From: Ferruginibacter sp.
GTDB taxonomy: Bacteria; Bacteroidota; Bacteroidia; Chitinophagales; Chitinophagaceae
Reading direction: 5' to 3'
Length of the DNA stretch: 64,000 nt
NCBI GenBank assembly: GCA_016786725.1
Contig: JAEUVU010000014.1
Coordinates: 40,074 to 104,073 of the forward strand
Part shown: in pieces, positions 17,082-25,166 of the stretch
Layout: each line of letters opens with the position of its first letter
Position numbering within the stretch: position 1 is the stretch's first letter
The notes under the pieces: generated by a model
Seen by the model: the letters and a program-made list of their open reading frames with translations, nothing else
Database searches by the model: none
Told to the model about the DNA's origin: nothing
Made by a program: the position numbers and the translations under genes

Positions 17082-17540
17082 TTATTTTGTATATTTTTTT
17101 ATGATGCTGTCGCAATTATTATTAATGATCTCAAAAACTTCATGGTAACCTTCTTCGCCTCCATACCAGGGATCAGGTACATCCCTTTCTTCTCCGGGAA
17201 GAGATTCATCCAAAAACAAACTTACTTTATTTGTATCGAAATCAGTTTTAGCGATCCGTTTCATATCGTCTATCACATCTGCAGCCATAGCATAAATAAT
17301 ATCATATTCCCCAAAGTCGGCACCAGTAAATTTTCTGCTTCTTTGTTCACAAATATCAATGCCATTCAATTTTGCCACTTTAATACTCAAATGATGCGGT
17401 GGCTCTCCTGTATGATAACCGTTTGTTCCTGCGCTATCTACCTGCCAGTTCAATCCAGCTTTTAACGCTTTATTCTGTAAAATTCCTTCGGCTAACGGGC
17501 TGCGGCAGATATTACCGAGGCACACCATTAAAATCTTCAT
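17082..17540 (-). CDS. Low-molecular-weight protein-tyrosine phosphatase
   Basis: Cytoplasmic phosphatase for phosphotyrosine. It has 152 residues with the P-loop CLGNICRSP directly at the N-terminus (Cys7 nucleophile, Arg13) and the general-acid DPW motif in VPDPWYGGEEGY. I chose ATG 17540 because the P-loop must lie within the first 15 residues and a TATCTTTG promoter box is 4 bases upstream. The longer open frame (to 17603) is only repeat DNA. No tyrosine kinase or capsule genes are close, so the substrate is open. Confidence 0.95.
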   Translation of the reverse strand: MKILMVCLGNICRSPLAEGILQNKALKAGLNWQVDSAGTNGYHTGEPPHHLSIKVAKLNGIDICEQRSRKFTGADFGEYDIIYAMAADVIDDMKRIAKTDFDTNKVSLFLDESLPGEERDVPDPWYGGEEGYHEVFEIINNNCDSIIKKYTK

Positions 17541-17544
17541 AGGG

Positions 17545-17575
17545 CAAAGATAATTCGCAGTGGGCAGTTTGCAAA
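17545..17575 (-). promoter_or_regulatory. Bacteroidota-type promoter of the phosphatase-hisS operon
   Basis: On the minus strand, TTTG (17572-17575) and TATCTTTG (17545-17552) are separated by 19 bases, and the start codon follows 4 bases later. The -33 box lies in the loop of a perfect 12-base hairpin, so the promoter is built into a repeat. Confidence 0.65.
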
Positions 17576-17610
17576 TTACAGGCTGCCCACTGCGAACTGG
17601 CAACTGTTGA
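17557..17610. repeat. GCAGTTGGCA-type palindrome overlapping a promoter
   Basis: A perfect inverted repeat: CGCAGTGGGCAG at 17557-17568 and CTGCCCACTGCG at 17583-17594, with further AACTGGCAACTG units to 17606. Relatives lie at 22396-22443 and 43503-43567. The copy before mnmE shares the promoter-proximal segment as well. Confidence 0.65.
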
Positions 17611-17709
17611 AAGCCTGCTGCTTTATGGAATCTGTAAGTTATCTCATCTTAATTGCAGAACACGGCGCCGGTTTTGAACTTAAATTATTCACTTCAAAAC
17701 CAAACAGAC

Positions 17710-18543
17710 ATGAACAGGAATACAATACTGAAAAGCGATGTCCTCGACATCATTTTCGAAAAACGCAACAAATCGTATGGTGCTTACACTTTGCGTAAAT
17801 TTTATCCCAACCGTTTGAAACTGGCATTAGGATTTGTTTTCCTTGCTGCTATTGCTTTTTCAGCTTTTGCTTTTGTGCCAAAAAAAGACAATAAGGTGTC
17901 GGCAAAGCCATATACATTTAAAGAAATAGAAATAAAAAAAGTGCAGGATAAACCTAAAGAGCCTGAAAAGAAAAAGGAGATGGTAAAAGCTGAGAAGAAA
18001 ACTGAAATTAAAGCAGTGCCTGTTAACCAGGTAAAACTTACAAGCAATGTTAAAATTGTTGCAAAGGGTGAGAAAGCAGATTCAATAAGAATAATTAAAC
18101 CAACAGATGAAATTGGTTCGACAAACATTTCTATTGCAACACCCGGCCAGGTTTTTGTTGAACCTGTAAAGCCTGTTGGTGAAAGCGGTGGCGGTGGCCA
18201 AACGGATCTTCCTGAAATTGATAAAATTTCGCCGATGGAAGGGGATGCTGTGGAGGTATTACCATCTTATCCTGGCGGCATGGATGCACTGAGAAAGTTT
18301 TTGCAAAAGAACCTGCAGACTCCTGACGAACTGCAAAGCGGTGAAACAGTAAGTGTCAGGGTGAAATTTGTAGTTGATTACACAGGCAAATTAAAAAGCT
18401 TTGAAACGGTAAGGAATGATGCATATAATGCAGAAGTGGTAAGGGTATTGAAGAAAATGCCAGAATGGATACCCGGCAAAACCAAAGGTGAAAATGTATC
18501 AGTATATTATGTTATACCGGTAAAGTTTGAAAGCACAGATTGA
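17710..18543 (+). CDS. tonB: Energy transducer TonB
   Basis: Inner-membrane protein that spans the periplasm and passes proton-motive force energy to outer-membrane receptors. It has 277 residues: the Bacteroidota N-terminal motif LDIIFEKRNKSYGAYTLRK, one membrane helix (about 38-58), a Lys/Glu/Pro-rich spacer and a C-terminal TonB domain from about residue 180 (VLPSYPGGMDALRKFL, VRVKFVVDYTG). I chose ATG 17710 because the N-terminal motif starts there. It is the third TonB of the window and has no proline run, unlike those at 41 and 42 kb. It leads a cluster with the small membrane protein and the PstS-like lipoprotein. Confidence 0.92.
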   Translation: MNRNTILKSDVLDIIFEKRNKSYGAYTLRKFYPNRLKLALGFVFLAAIAFSAFAFVPKKDNKVSAKPYTFKEIEIKKVQDKPKEPEKKKEMVKAEKKTEIKAVPVNQVKLTSNVKIVAKGEKADSIRIIKPTDEIGSTNISIATPGQVFVEPVKPVGESGGGGQTDLPEIDKISPMEGDAVEVLPSYPGGMDALRKFLQKNLQTPDELQSGETVSVRVKFVVDYTGKLKSFETVRNDAYNAEVVRVLKKMPEWIPGKTKGENVSVYYVIPVKFESTD

Positions 18544-18621
18544 TCATTATAATGGCCGGTTTAAATAATTATTTCAGTATTTTCACCGCCCGTAAATAAC
18601 GCAAATATTAATATTTATACA

Positions 18622-18882
18622 ATGGCACTTGAAGAATTTGAAAGAGAAGAACCGAATGAACGTGATAAGGGTTATCAACGCATGCGTAGCATTATGGATT
18701 ACGGGATGGGTATATTGTGGGCAGCTATGGGCGTGTTCTTCATTTTTATAAAGCACTTTAATGCAGATCTTGCGGCAAAGTACGATGATATAACGTTTAA
18801 GATATTCGGTTCAATATGTATTCTTTATGGCCTTTTCAGGATTTACAGGGGGTACAGGAAAAACTATTTCAGGGACAGATGA
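18622..18882 (+). CDS. Small two-helix inner-membrane protein
   Basis: An unrecognised 86-residue protein. A charged N-terminus (EEFEREEPNERDKG) is followed by two membrane helices at about 27-44 (YGMGILWAAMGVFFIFI) and 61-76, and it ends in a basic tail (YRGYRKNYFRDR). Its stop codon overlaps the start of the PstS-like lipoprotein in an ATGA, so the two are translationally coupled. This order (TonB, small membrane protein, PstS-like protein, TPR protein) suggests a shared envelope function; that is inference. Confidence 0.75.
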   Translation: MALEEFEREEPNERDKGYQRMRSIMDYGMGILWAAMGVFFIFIKHFNADLAAKYDDITFKIFGSICILYGLFRIYRGYRKNYFRDR

Positions 18883-19823
18883 GCAGAAAAAAAATAAGCA
18901 TGATCATGGCAGCTGCAGCCAGCAGTTTTATGATCTTTTTTTTTATTACCGGATGTAGTACAGGAGTAATAAAAAGTCCCTCAGATACAATGACGAGCGG
19001 CTCCATCCGCATCAGTGTGGATGAATCTTTTAAGCCGGTAATGGAAGAGCAGATAAAAATGTTTGAAAAATCTTTTCCTAAAGCACATGTTATTGCTGAG
19101 TATAAGACGGAAGCCGATTGCTTTAAAGATTTTTACAACGATACTTCAAACAGGCTGATCATTGTAACACGGGGATTGACAGATGAAGAAGATGCTTATT
19201 ATTTAGATTCACTCAAATATTATCCACATTGGGATAATATAGCCAATGATGCCATTACCATCATTGTAAACAATAAAAGCACCGATACACTTTTTACGCT
19301 TGAAAGATTGCGTGACCAGTTGAGTGGAAAAATAAACAGGCAACAGAAGATTGTATTTGACGGGCTTAATGCAACCAGCACCGTGCGGTTTGTGATGGAC
19401 AGCATTTTAAAAGGCGAAAAATTTGATACGTCGGTTGTGCAGGCAGCAAAATCAAGCCAGGAGGTTGTTGGCTATGTGGCTAAAACAGAAAATGCCATCG
19501 GCCTTGTTGGTATAAGCTGGGTTGGCAATCCGGAAGACAGCGCCCAGGTTAATATGTTAAATAAAGTAAAAATTGCGTATGTTTCCTGTGTTGTTTGCGA
19601 AGACGAACCTTACGTAAAACCAATGCAGGCAAGCATTTTAACAAGGCGATACCCTTTGGTACGTGGTTTGTATTACATCATGAAAGAAAATTACCAGGGA
19701 CTTGGTACAGGCTTTGTAAATTTTTTAAACCAGGAAAGAGGGCAACTGATATTCAGAAGGGCATATCTGGGAACGAGGATGGATTTTAGGGTGAGAAATG
19801 TGAAGATCAACCAGAAATTGTAA
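18879..19823 (+). CDS. PstS-like phosphate-binding lipoprotein
   Basis: A 314-residue periplasmic solute-binding protein of the PstS/PBP-like family. Residues 1-26 form a lipoprotein signal with lipobox ITGC (Cys26). The mature fold is seen in SGSIRISVDESFKPVMEEQ, the GTR-like segment of the first lobe, and VGISWVGN and ARDQLSGKIN-type positions. Canonical PstS is encoded with pstCAB; none is here, and the gene is coupled to a small membrane protein and a TonB. It may sense or deliver a phosphate-like ligand to the TonB system rather than act in phosphate import. ATG 18879 is supported by the 4-base overlap with the previous gene. Confidence 0.8.
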   Translation: MSRKKISMIMAAAASSFMIFFFITGCSTGVIKSPSDTMTSGSIRISVDESFKPVMEEQIKMFEKSFPKAHVIAEYKTEADCFKDFYNDTSNRLIIVTRGLTDEEDAYYLDSLKYYPHWDNIANDAITIIVNNKSTDTLFTLERLRDQLSGKINRQQKIVFDGLNATSTVRFVMDSILKGEKFDTSVVQAAKSSQEVVGYVAKTENAIGLVGISWVGNPEDSAQVNMLNKVKIAYVSCVVCEDEPYVKPMQASILTRRYPLVRGLYYIMKENYQGLGTGFVNFLNQERGQLIFRRAYLGTRMDFRVRNVKINQKL

Positions 19824-19908
19824 AAAAGTTGTAAAAGTTTATGAGCATTTAAACTTAGAAATATTTGAAAAATCAATATTATTGTAAAGACTTAAACAGC
19901 GAAATAAA

Positions 19909-21864
19909 ATGAAGAATCTAAAATTTACACTTATCCTTTTAACCGGTTTACTTGCAGCTGGGTTCAGCAATGCGCAGTCCATTGAGGATGGTAAAAAGTT
20001 TATGTACTATGAAAAATTTATTAGTGCAAAAAATGTGTTTCAGCAATTGCTTACTGCCAATCCCAATAATGAGGAAGCAGCATACTGGCTCGGGCAGGCC
20101 ATGATTGGGCCAGATGAAGATAAAGACATTGCAGGCGCCAGGGCCGTTTATGAAAAAGGTTTGGCTGCAAATGCAAACAGCGCCCTGTTAAATGCAGGTT
20201 TAGGACACGTGGAATTACTTGAAGGTAAAACCCAGCAGGCACGCAGCCATTTTGAGAGCGCTATCAGCCTGAGTGGCGGAAAAAATATCATGGTATTGGA
20301 TGCGGTTGGCTTTGCCAATGCTGATTTTGATTCAAAATATGGTGATGCAGCTTATGCTGTTGAAAAACTTAAACTGGCCACCACACAAAAAGGGTTTAAA
20401 GATGCCAGGATAATGACAGACCTGGGAGATGCCTACCGTAAACTTCAAGATGGAGGTAATGCCCAAACAAGCTATGAAGCAGCTTTGGCAATGGACCCAA
20501 AGTATGCAAGGGCTAAGTTCCGTATAGGCAGGATTTACCAATCACAGGGCCGCAGCCAGGAAGGCATTTATTTACAGTACTACAATGATGCGATAGCCTT
20601 AGATCCCAATTATGCACCGGTATATTTTTACCTGCATCAATATTATTACGAAACGGATGTTGTAAAATCTGCCGGTTATTTAGATAAGTATTTGGCAGCA
20701 AAAGGTGCAACTGATGAACCTAACACCTGCTTTTTAAAAGCACAGATGATATACGCCCAGGGTAAATTTGAGGAAACAGTTACTGCCGCAGAAGCCTGCC
20801 TTACAGGTAACGCCAATCCTTATCCAAACCTTTTTGGTTTACTGGCCTATGCAAATTTTAAAATAGCAGATAAACTTGAAAAGGCAGGTGATTCAACAGG
20901 CGCCATTGATGCCTATGCAAAATCAAAAATTGCTTTCGATAAATATCTTAATAAGCAAAAGGCTGCAAAGATTGGTCCTAGGGATAAAGTTACTTATGCT
21001 TTAGTTTTATTAAAATTCCCTGGCAACGAAGCTTTAGCAGGAAGTTTTATGGAACAGGCTGTTCTGGAAGATACTTTAGAAATTAATAAAGTAGCTTATC
21101 TGACCGAGGTTGCAAAGACATACGAAAAAAGAAAGCAATACGCTGAAGCAGGAGAGTGGTATAAAAAAATCCTGAACGTTAAAAAAACTCCTACTAAAAC
21201 AGATATATACAATGCTGCAAACAGTTACTACCGTGTAGGCCAGTTTGCCAAATCTGCAGACCTGTACACCGTATATACACAAAAGTACCCGGAAGACATT
21301 TTTGGATATTACATGATTGGTAAATCTTTATGGGGTATTGATACAGTCATGAAATATGGGCTGGCCAATAATGCATTTGCAAAAGCCATTGAGGTTGGAG
21401 AGGCTTATCCTGACAAATCTAAGATCATCTCTCAATTGATGGGTAGTTACAAATACATGTTTGCCTACAATGTGAATGTATTAAAGAACAAAGAAGTAGC
21501 CCTGGCTTATGCTGATAAAGCCATTGCACTTGATCCTAATGATGCCGAGATCAAAGGCAACAGGGATATAATAGCACCCGCAAATCTTAAACCCGACACA
21601 AAGCCTGCTAATACAGCCGATAAGGTGGTAATAAATCCAGATGGCTCTTTGAATGTTACGGGTAAAGATGGTTCATCTACTGTGATAACCAATACGGGTA
21701 AAATAACCACTGTGAAAGATGGTATTACAACCATTATTGAAAACGGAAAAGTAACTATGCTGGATGCTAATGGCAAAGTTATAAATACACCCACTCCTCC
21801 AAGGCCAGGTGCAGGAACGCCCAAACCTCCAACAAAACCTGCGGGCGGTACAAAAAAAAAGTAG
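19909..21864 (+). CDS. Secreted TPR-repeat protein
   Basis: A 651-residue exported protein with signal peptide MKNLKFTLILLTGLLAAGF and cleavage after SNA. It has many tetratricopeptide repeats between about residues 25 and 560 (AAYWLGQAMIGPDEDKD, ARAKFRIGRIYQSQG, ADKAIALDPNDAEIKG). After these comes a Val/Thr/Gly repeat (about 565-625) of short beta-like units such as GSSTVITNTGKITTVKDG, and a Pro/Lys-rich end. TPR arrays bind peptides, so it may be a periplasmic scaffold for the TonB cluster. It is the last gene of the cluster and is followed by a terminator. The function is unknown. Confidence 0.8.
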   Translation: MKNLKFTLILLTGLLAAGFSNAQSIEDGKKFMYYEKFISAKNVFQQLLTANPNNEEAAYWLGQAMIGPDEDKDIAGARAVYEKGLAANANSALLNAGLGHVELLEGKTQQARSHFESAISLSGGKNIMVLDAVGFANADFDSKYGDAAYAVEKLKLATTQKGFKDARIMTDLGDAYRKLQDGGNAQTSYEAALAMDPKYARAKFRIGRIYQSQGRSQEGIYLQYYNDAIALDPNYAPVYFYLHQYYYETDVVKSAGYLDKYLAAKGATDEPNTCFLKAQMIYAQGKFEETVTAAEACLTGNANPYPNLFGLLAYANFKIADKLEKAGDSTGAIDAYAKSKIAFDKYLNKQKAAKIGPRDKVTYALVLLKFPGNEALAGSFMEQAVLEDTLEINKVAYLTEVAKTYEKRKQYAEAGEWYKKILNVKKTPTKTDIYNAANSYYRVGQFAKSADLYTVYTQKYPEDIFGYYMIGKSLWGIDTVMKYGLANNAFAKAIEVGEAYPDKSKIISQLMGSYKYMFAYNVNVLKNKEVALAYADKAIALDPNDAEIKGNRDIIAPANLKPDTKPANTADKVVINPDGSLNVTGKDGSSTVITNTGKITTVKDGITTIIENGKVTMLDANGKVINTPTPPRPGAGTPKPPTKPAGGTKKK

Positions 21865-21901
21865 TGCCGGTTAAAAAGAAAAAAGGTTAAAGCAATTATA
21901 T

Positions 21902-21934
21902 AAAGCCCCGTTATAAAAAGATAGCGGGGTTTTG
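21902..21934 (+). terminator. Terminator between the TPR gene and nuoA
   Basis: The stem AAAGCCCCGTTAT / ATAGCGGGGTTTT closes a short A-rich loop and ends in T. It separates the TonB cluster from the complex I operon. Confidence 0.85.
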
Positions 21935-21945
21935 TTTTATAAGCT

Positions 21946-21976
21946 ATTGAATATTGCTTTTGCTGCCTTATTTTTG
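21946..21976 (+). promoter_or_regulatory. Promoter of the nuo operon
   Basis: ATTG at 21946-21949 and TATTTTTG at 21969-21976 are separated by 19 bases, matching the Bacteroidota -33/-7 pattern. The nuoA ATG is 23 bases downstream. Confidence 0.65.
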
Positions 21977-21999
21977 CGGATAATCACATAATATCCAAT

Positions 22000-22395
22000 A
22001 TGGAGTTTTTCTTATTACAGGCTACAGATGCAAATAATGCGGCAAATTACCTGCCCATCGCCCTCCAGGTTATCTTTGCCATTGGGCTCATAGCTACCAT
22101 CATTATAGGTTCTAACTGGTTGGGTCCCAAAAGAAAGACAGCAGATAAATTACAGAATTTTGAAAGTGGAATACAGATAAGGGGCAATGCCAGGCAACCA
22201 ATGGCAGTCAAATACTTTTTGGTTGCAATTTTGTTTGTTTTATTTGATGTGGAGGTTATTTTCTTTTATCCCTATGCAGTCAATTTCAGGGAACTGGGAT
22301 GGGAGGGCTTTATTGCAGTGGTAATGTTTGTTTCTTTATTTATTGCAGGCCTTGTTTATATTTTTAAGAAGGGGGCGTTGAAGTGGGAAGAATAG
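22000..22395 (+). CDS. nuoA: NADH-quinone oxidoreductase subunit A
   Basis: Small membrane subunit of complex I near the quinone site. It has 131 residues and three membrane helices (about 15-38, 73-93, 101-121). The conserved ESGIQIRGNARQP and VKYFLVAILFVLFDVEVIFFYP segments identify it. It is the first gene of the 14-subunit operon. The gap to nuoB is filled by GCAGTTGCCAA repeats. Confidence 0.96.
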   Translation: MEFFLLQATDANNAANYLPIALQVIFAIGLIATIIIGSNWLGPKRKTADKLQNFESGIQIRGNARQPMAVKYFLVAILFVLFDVEVIFFYPYAVNFRELGWEGFIAVVMFVSLFIAGLVYIFKKGALKWEE

Positions 22396-22443
22396 CAGTT
22401 GCCAATTAGGAGTGAGCAGTTGCCAACTGCCGATTGCCAACTG
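22396..22443. repeat. GCAGTTGCCAA repeat between nuoA and nuoB
   Basis: Three tandem, imperfect units (GCAGTTGCCAATTAGG, GCAGTTGCCAACTGCC, GATTGCCAACTG) follow the nuoA stop directly. They can fold on themselves. This is the same family as 17557-17610 and 43503-43567. Confidence 0.55.
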
Positions 22444-22474
22444 AAAGCTTTAAAAAATCATTATAATTGAATGT

Positions 22475-23038
22475 ATGAGTCGTCCGGTACAATATAATAA
22501 TCACATAAAATTCGAAGGTATTCCCGAAGGATATTTTGGAGAAGGTTTTATGGCAACCAATTTAGAAAAAGTGGTGAGCCTTGCCCGTAAAAATTCCATC
22601 TGGCCTTTACCATTTGCAACCAGTTGCTGCGGTATCGAATTTATGGCAACTGCCGCCAGTCATTACGATTTGGCGAGGTTTGGCGCAGAGCGTATGAGCT
22701 TTTCTCCACGCCAGTGCGACCTGATGATGGTGATGGGAACGATTGCAAAAAAAATGGCACCTATTGTAAAACAGGTTTACCTGCAAATGGCAGAACCCCG
22801 CTGGGTTTTGTCAATGGGGGCATGTGCATGTTCTGGCGGTATTTTCGACAGCTATTCTGTTTTGCAAGGTATTGATCAGATCATACCGGTGGATGTATAT
22901 GTGCCGGGCTGCCCGCCAAGGCCCGAAGCAGTTTTAGATGGATTTTTAAAGATACAGGACCTGGTAAATGCAGAAGGATTGAGAAGAAGATACAGTGATC
23001 AGTATAAAGATTTATTGGCAGGATACGGAATACAATAA
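22475..23038 (+). CDS. nuoB: NADH-quinone oxidoreductase subunit B
   Basis: Peripheral-arm subunit holding cluster N2, the last iron-sulfur cluster before quinone. It has 187 residues. The four cluster ligands are present: the tandem Cys51-Cys52 (SCCGIEFM), Cys117 (MGACACSGG) and Cys146 (YVPGCPPRPEA). Length and motifs are normal. An AT-rich palindrome separates it from nuoC. Confidence 0.97.
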   Translation: MSRPVQYNNHIKFEGIPEGYFGEGFMATNLEKVVSLARKNSIWPLPFATSCCGIEFMATAASHYDLARFGAERMSFSPRQCDLMMVMGTIAKKMAPIVKQVYLQMAEPRWVLSMGACACSGGIFDSYSVLQGIDQIIPVDVYVPGCPPRPEAVLDGFLKIQDLVNAEGLRRRYSDQYKDLLAGYGIQ

Positions 23039-23105
23039 AAGTAAAAAGTCAAAATTCAAAAGTGCGTTATAAGTTTTTGAATTTTGATTTTTGAATTTTG
23101 ACTTA
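23039..23105. repeat. AT-rich GTCAAAATTCAAAA palindrome, copy C
   Basis: AAGTCAAAATTCAAAA at 23046-23061 is exactly complementary to the end of the right arm (TTTTGAATTTTGACTT). The element starts after the nuoB stop and ends 4 bases before the nuoC ATG. It is the cleanest short copy of the family. Confidence 0.75.
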
Positions 23106-23109
23106 TATC

Positions 23110-23616
23110 ATGACTTTGACCAACGAAACGATACAACAAAAACTAACAGAAAAATTCCCCGATCAATTAACGGATTGGCAGGAGCCTTATGGCATGCTTA
23201 CTTTTACAGCGCCTGCTGAACTGAATTTAAAGGTGCTCCAGTTTTTATATGATGATGCAGAATTGAGGTTTCAGTTTTTAACTGACCTGCAGGCTGTTCA
23301 TTATCCTGATAATAAAGGAGCGGAACTTGCTGTGGTTTATCACCTGCACAATTTGGTTGATAATGTGAGGATGCGGTTCAAAATATTTGTTGATATTGAA
23401 AAGCCGGATGTGTTCAGTGCAACAGCATTGTATAGCGCTGCCAATCACATGGAGAGAGAAACTTATGATTTTTACGGGGTGAATTTCATCGGCCATCCAA
23501 ACCTTATCAGGATATTGAATGTTGAGGAGATGGATTATTTCCCGATGAGAAAAGAGTTTCCATTGGAAGAACAAAGCAGGGTGGATAAGGATGATGAGAT
23601 GTTTGGAAGAGGATAA
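23110..23616 (+). CDS. nuoC: NADH-quinone oxidoreductase subunit C
   Basis: The 30-kDa peripheral-arm subunit, which packs against NuoD and NuoB. It has 168 residues and carries the family signature YDFYGVNFIGHPNLIRI and the ending PMRKEFPLEEQSRVDKDD. I chose ATG 23110; the frame opens earlier only within the repeat. It is a separate protein from NuoD, not fused as in E. coli. Confidence 0.96.
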   Translation: MTLTNETIQQKLTEKFPDQLTDWQEPYGMLTFTAPAELNLKVLQFLYDDAELRFQFLTDLQAVHYPDNKGAELAVVYHLHNLVDNVRMRFKIFVDIEKPDVFSATALYSAANHMERETYDFYGVNFIGHPNLIRILNVEEMDYFPMRKEFPLEEQSRVDKDDEMFGRG

Positions 23617-23706
23617 GAATTAAAAATTCAAAATTCAAAAGTCAAAATGGGCCTGTTGAATAATTCGCTTTTTGATTTTTGAGTTTTAACTTTTGACTTT
23701 AGAATT
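23617..23706. repeat. AT-rich GTCAAAATTCAAAA palindrome, copy D
   Basis: The left arm (23617-23649, with AATTCAAAATTCAAAAGTC) starts on the base after the nuoC stop. The right arm (23669-23706, with TTGAGTTTTAACTTTTGACT) ends on the base before the nuoD ATG. The loop is about 19 bases. Confidence 0.7.
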
Positions 23707-24936
23707 ATGAGCGATCACATTTTATTACCGGAAGGAAGTATTGAAAAGCAAACCACCACGCTTAACCTGGGGCCTACGCACCCGGCTACGCATGGCGTGT
23801 TTCAGAACATACTGGAGCTGGATGGCGAAAGGGTAATGAAATCAACTTCAACCATTGGTTACATTCACCGTGCATTTGAAAAGATTGCAGAAAGAAGACC
23901 ATTATACCAGATAACGCCACTCACCGACAGGCTGAATTATTGCTCAGCACCAATCAACAACATGGGCTGGCATATCACCTGTGAAAAATTATTGGGTTTA
24001 CAATTACCAAAACGTGTTGATTACTTAAGAGTGATCATCATGGAGCTGGCGAGAATTTCAGATCACCTGATCTGTAATTCAATTGTGGGTGTTGATAGCG
24101 GCGCTTTTTCGGGTTTCTTGTATGTAATGCAATTCCGTGAACTAATCTATGAAATATATGAAGAAGTATGTGGCTCCCGCCTTACTACTACTATTGGGCG
24201 TATTGGCGGTTTTGAAAGGAATTTCTCTGCTGCAGCATTCGAGAAACTCGAAAAATTCTTAGATAAAAAAACAGGTTATCCTGCACAGTTGAAAGAGTTT
24301 GAAAACCTGTTTACCCGTAACAGGATATTTATGGATAGAACAATTGGCTGCGGACCAATTTCTGCTGAGCGTGCATTGAATTACGGTTTCACTGGTCCTA
24401 ACCTGCGTGCTGCCGGTGTTGATTACGATGTACGTGTGCACACCCCTTACAGCAGCTACCAGGATTTTGATTTCACCGTTCCTGTTGGCAGCACCGGGGA
24501 TTGCTACGACCGTTTTTTGGTTCGTAACGAAGAAATGTGGCAGAGCCTGAGCATTATTGACCAGGCCTATAAAAAAGTACAGGAATTTAAAGGAGCCGAA
24601 GCTGATGTTTATCATGCAGATGCCCCTGCATATTATCTGCCACAGAAAAAAGATGTTTATACAAAAATGGAGGCGCTTATCTATCACTTTAAAATTGTGA
24701 TGGGTGAAGCGGAGATGCCGGCCGGTGAAGTGTATAGCTCTGTGGAAGGCGCAAATGGCGAACTTGGATTTTATTTGATCAGTGATGGTGGAAGAACTCC
24801 TTACCGGTTACATTTCCGCAGGCCATGTTTTATTTATTACCAGGCTTTTGAGGAACTTGTTAAAGGAGGAATGTTGAGTGATGCAGTAATAACCATGAGC
24901 AGTTTGAATTTGATCGCAGGAGAGATGGACGCTTAA
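23707..24936 (+). CDS. nuoD: NADH-quinone oxidoreductase subunit D
   Basis: The 49-kDa subunit that forms the quinone-binding cavity with NuoB. It has 409 residues. The cavity loop NLGPTHPATHGVFQN (histidines near 27 and 31), the segment TTIGRIGGFERNFS, and the C-terminal MSSLNLIAGEMDA are conserved. The next complex I gene, nuoE, is displaced by a two-gene insertion. Confidence 0.97.
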   Translation: MSDHILLPEGSIEKQTTTLNLGPTHPATHGVFQNILELDGERVMKSTSTIGYIHRAFEKIAERRPLYQITPLTDRLNYCSAPINNMGWHITCEKLLGLQLPKRVDYLRVIIMELARISDHLICNSIVGVDSGAFSGFLYVMQFRELIYEIYEEVCGSRLTTTIGRIGGFERNFSAAAFEKLEKFLDKKTGYPAQLKEFENLFTRNRIFMDRTIGCGPISAERALNYGFTGPNLRAAGVDYDVRVHTPYSSYQDFDFTVPVGSTGDCYDRFLVRNEEMWQSLSIIDQAYKKVQEFKGAEADVYHADAPAYYLPQKKDVYTKMEALIYHFKIVMGEAEMPAGEVYSSVEGANGELGFYLISDGGRTPYRLHFRRPCFIYYQAFEELVKGGMLSDAVITMSSLNLIAGEMDA

Positions 24937-24947
24937 AAAATCGCACA

Positions 24948-25166
24948 ATGAATGATTTTGACAAAATAGAAAAGGTAGGAAAAAAAGTTTCTTTTGCGGA
25001 AGCTGAAGAATTAGAAGTTGAATACTATGCCAGTGTTGACTGGAAAGAAAGTGCGAAAAAAGTTGAGCAAATGCGCAGGATGATATGGAGTAAAGAATAT
25101 GAGGTTGGGATGGTGAAAATAATGGCAATTGCCGGGCTTAAAGATGAAAGAAATGATATTAAATGA
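24948..25166 (+). CDS. Small partner protein of the nucleotidyltransferase
   Basis: An unrecognised 72-residue charged helical protein with no signal or membrane segment (KVSFAEAEELEVEYYASVDW, then KESAKKVEQMRRMIW). Its end overlaps the start of the nucleotidyltransferase gene by 23 bases, so the two are probably translated together. Such a small acidic/basic helical protein ahead of an MNT-type nucleotidyltransferase resembles a two-gene toxin-antitoxin arrangement, with this as the candidate toxin target or antitoxin. It sits 11 bases after nuoD inside the complex I operon, so it is transcribed with respiration genes. Confidence 0.65.
   Translation: MNDFDKIEKVGKKVSFAEAEELEVEYYASVDWKESAKKVEQMRRMIWSKEYEVGMVKIMAIAGLKDERNDIK

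Noticed and set aside
18816..18878. N-terminal extension of the PstS-like protein
   Set aside because: The extra codons overlap the small membrane protein in another frame; ATG 18879 gives a proper lipoprotein signal and a 4-base overlap.
21565..21864. Repetitive C-terminus of the TPR protein as a possible CRISPR-like or phase-variable repeat
   Set aside because: The repetition is at the level of short Val/Thr/Gly peptides, not of identical DNA units with spacers.
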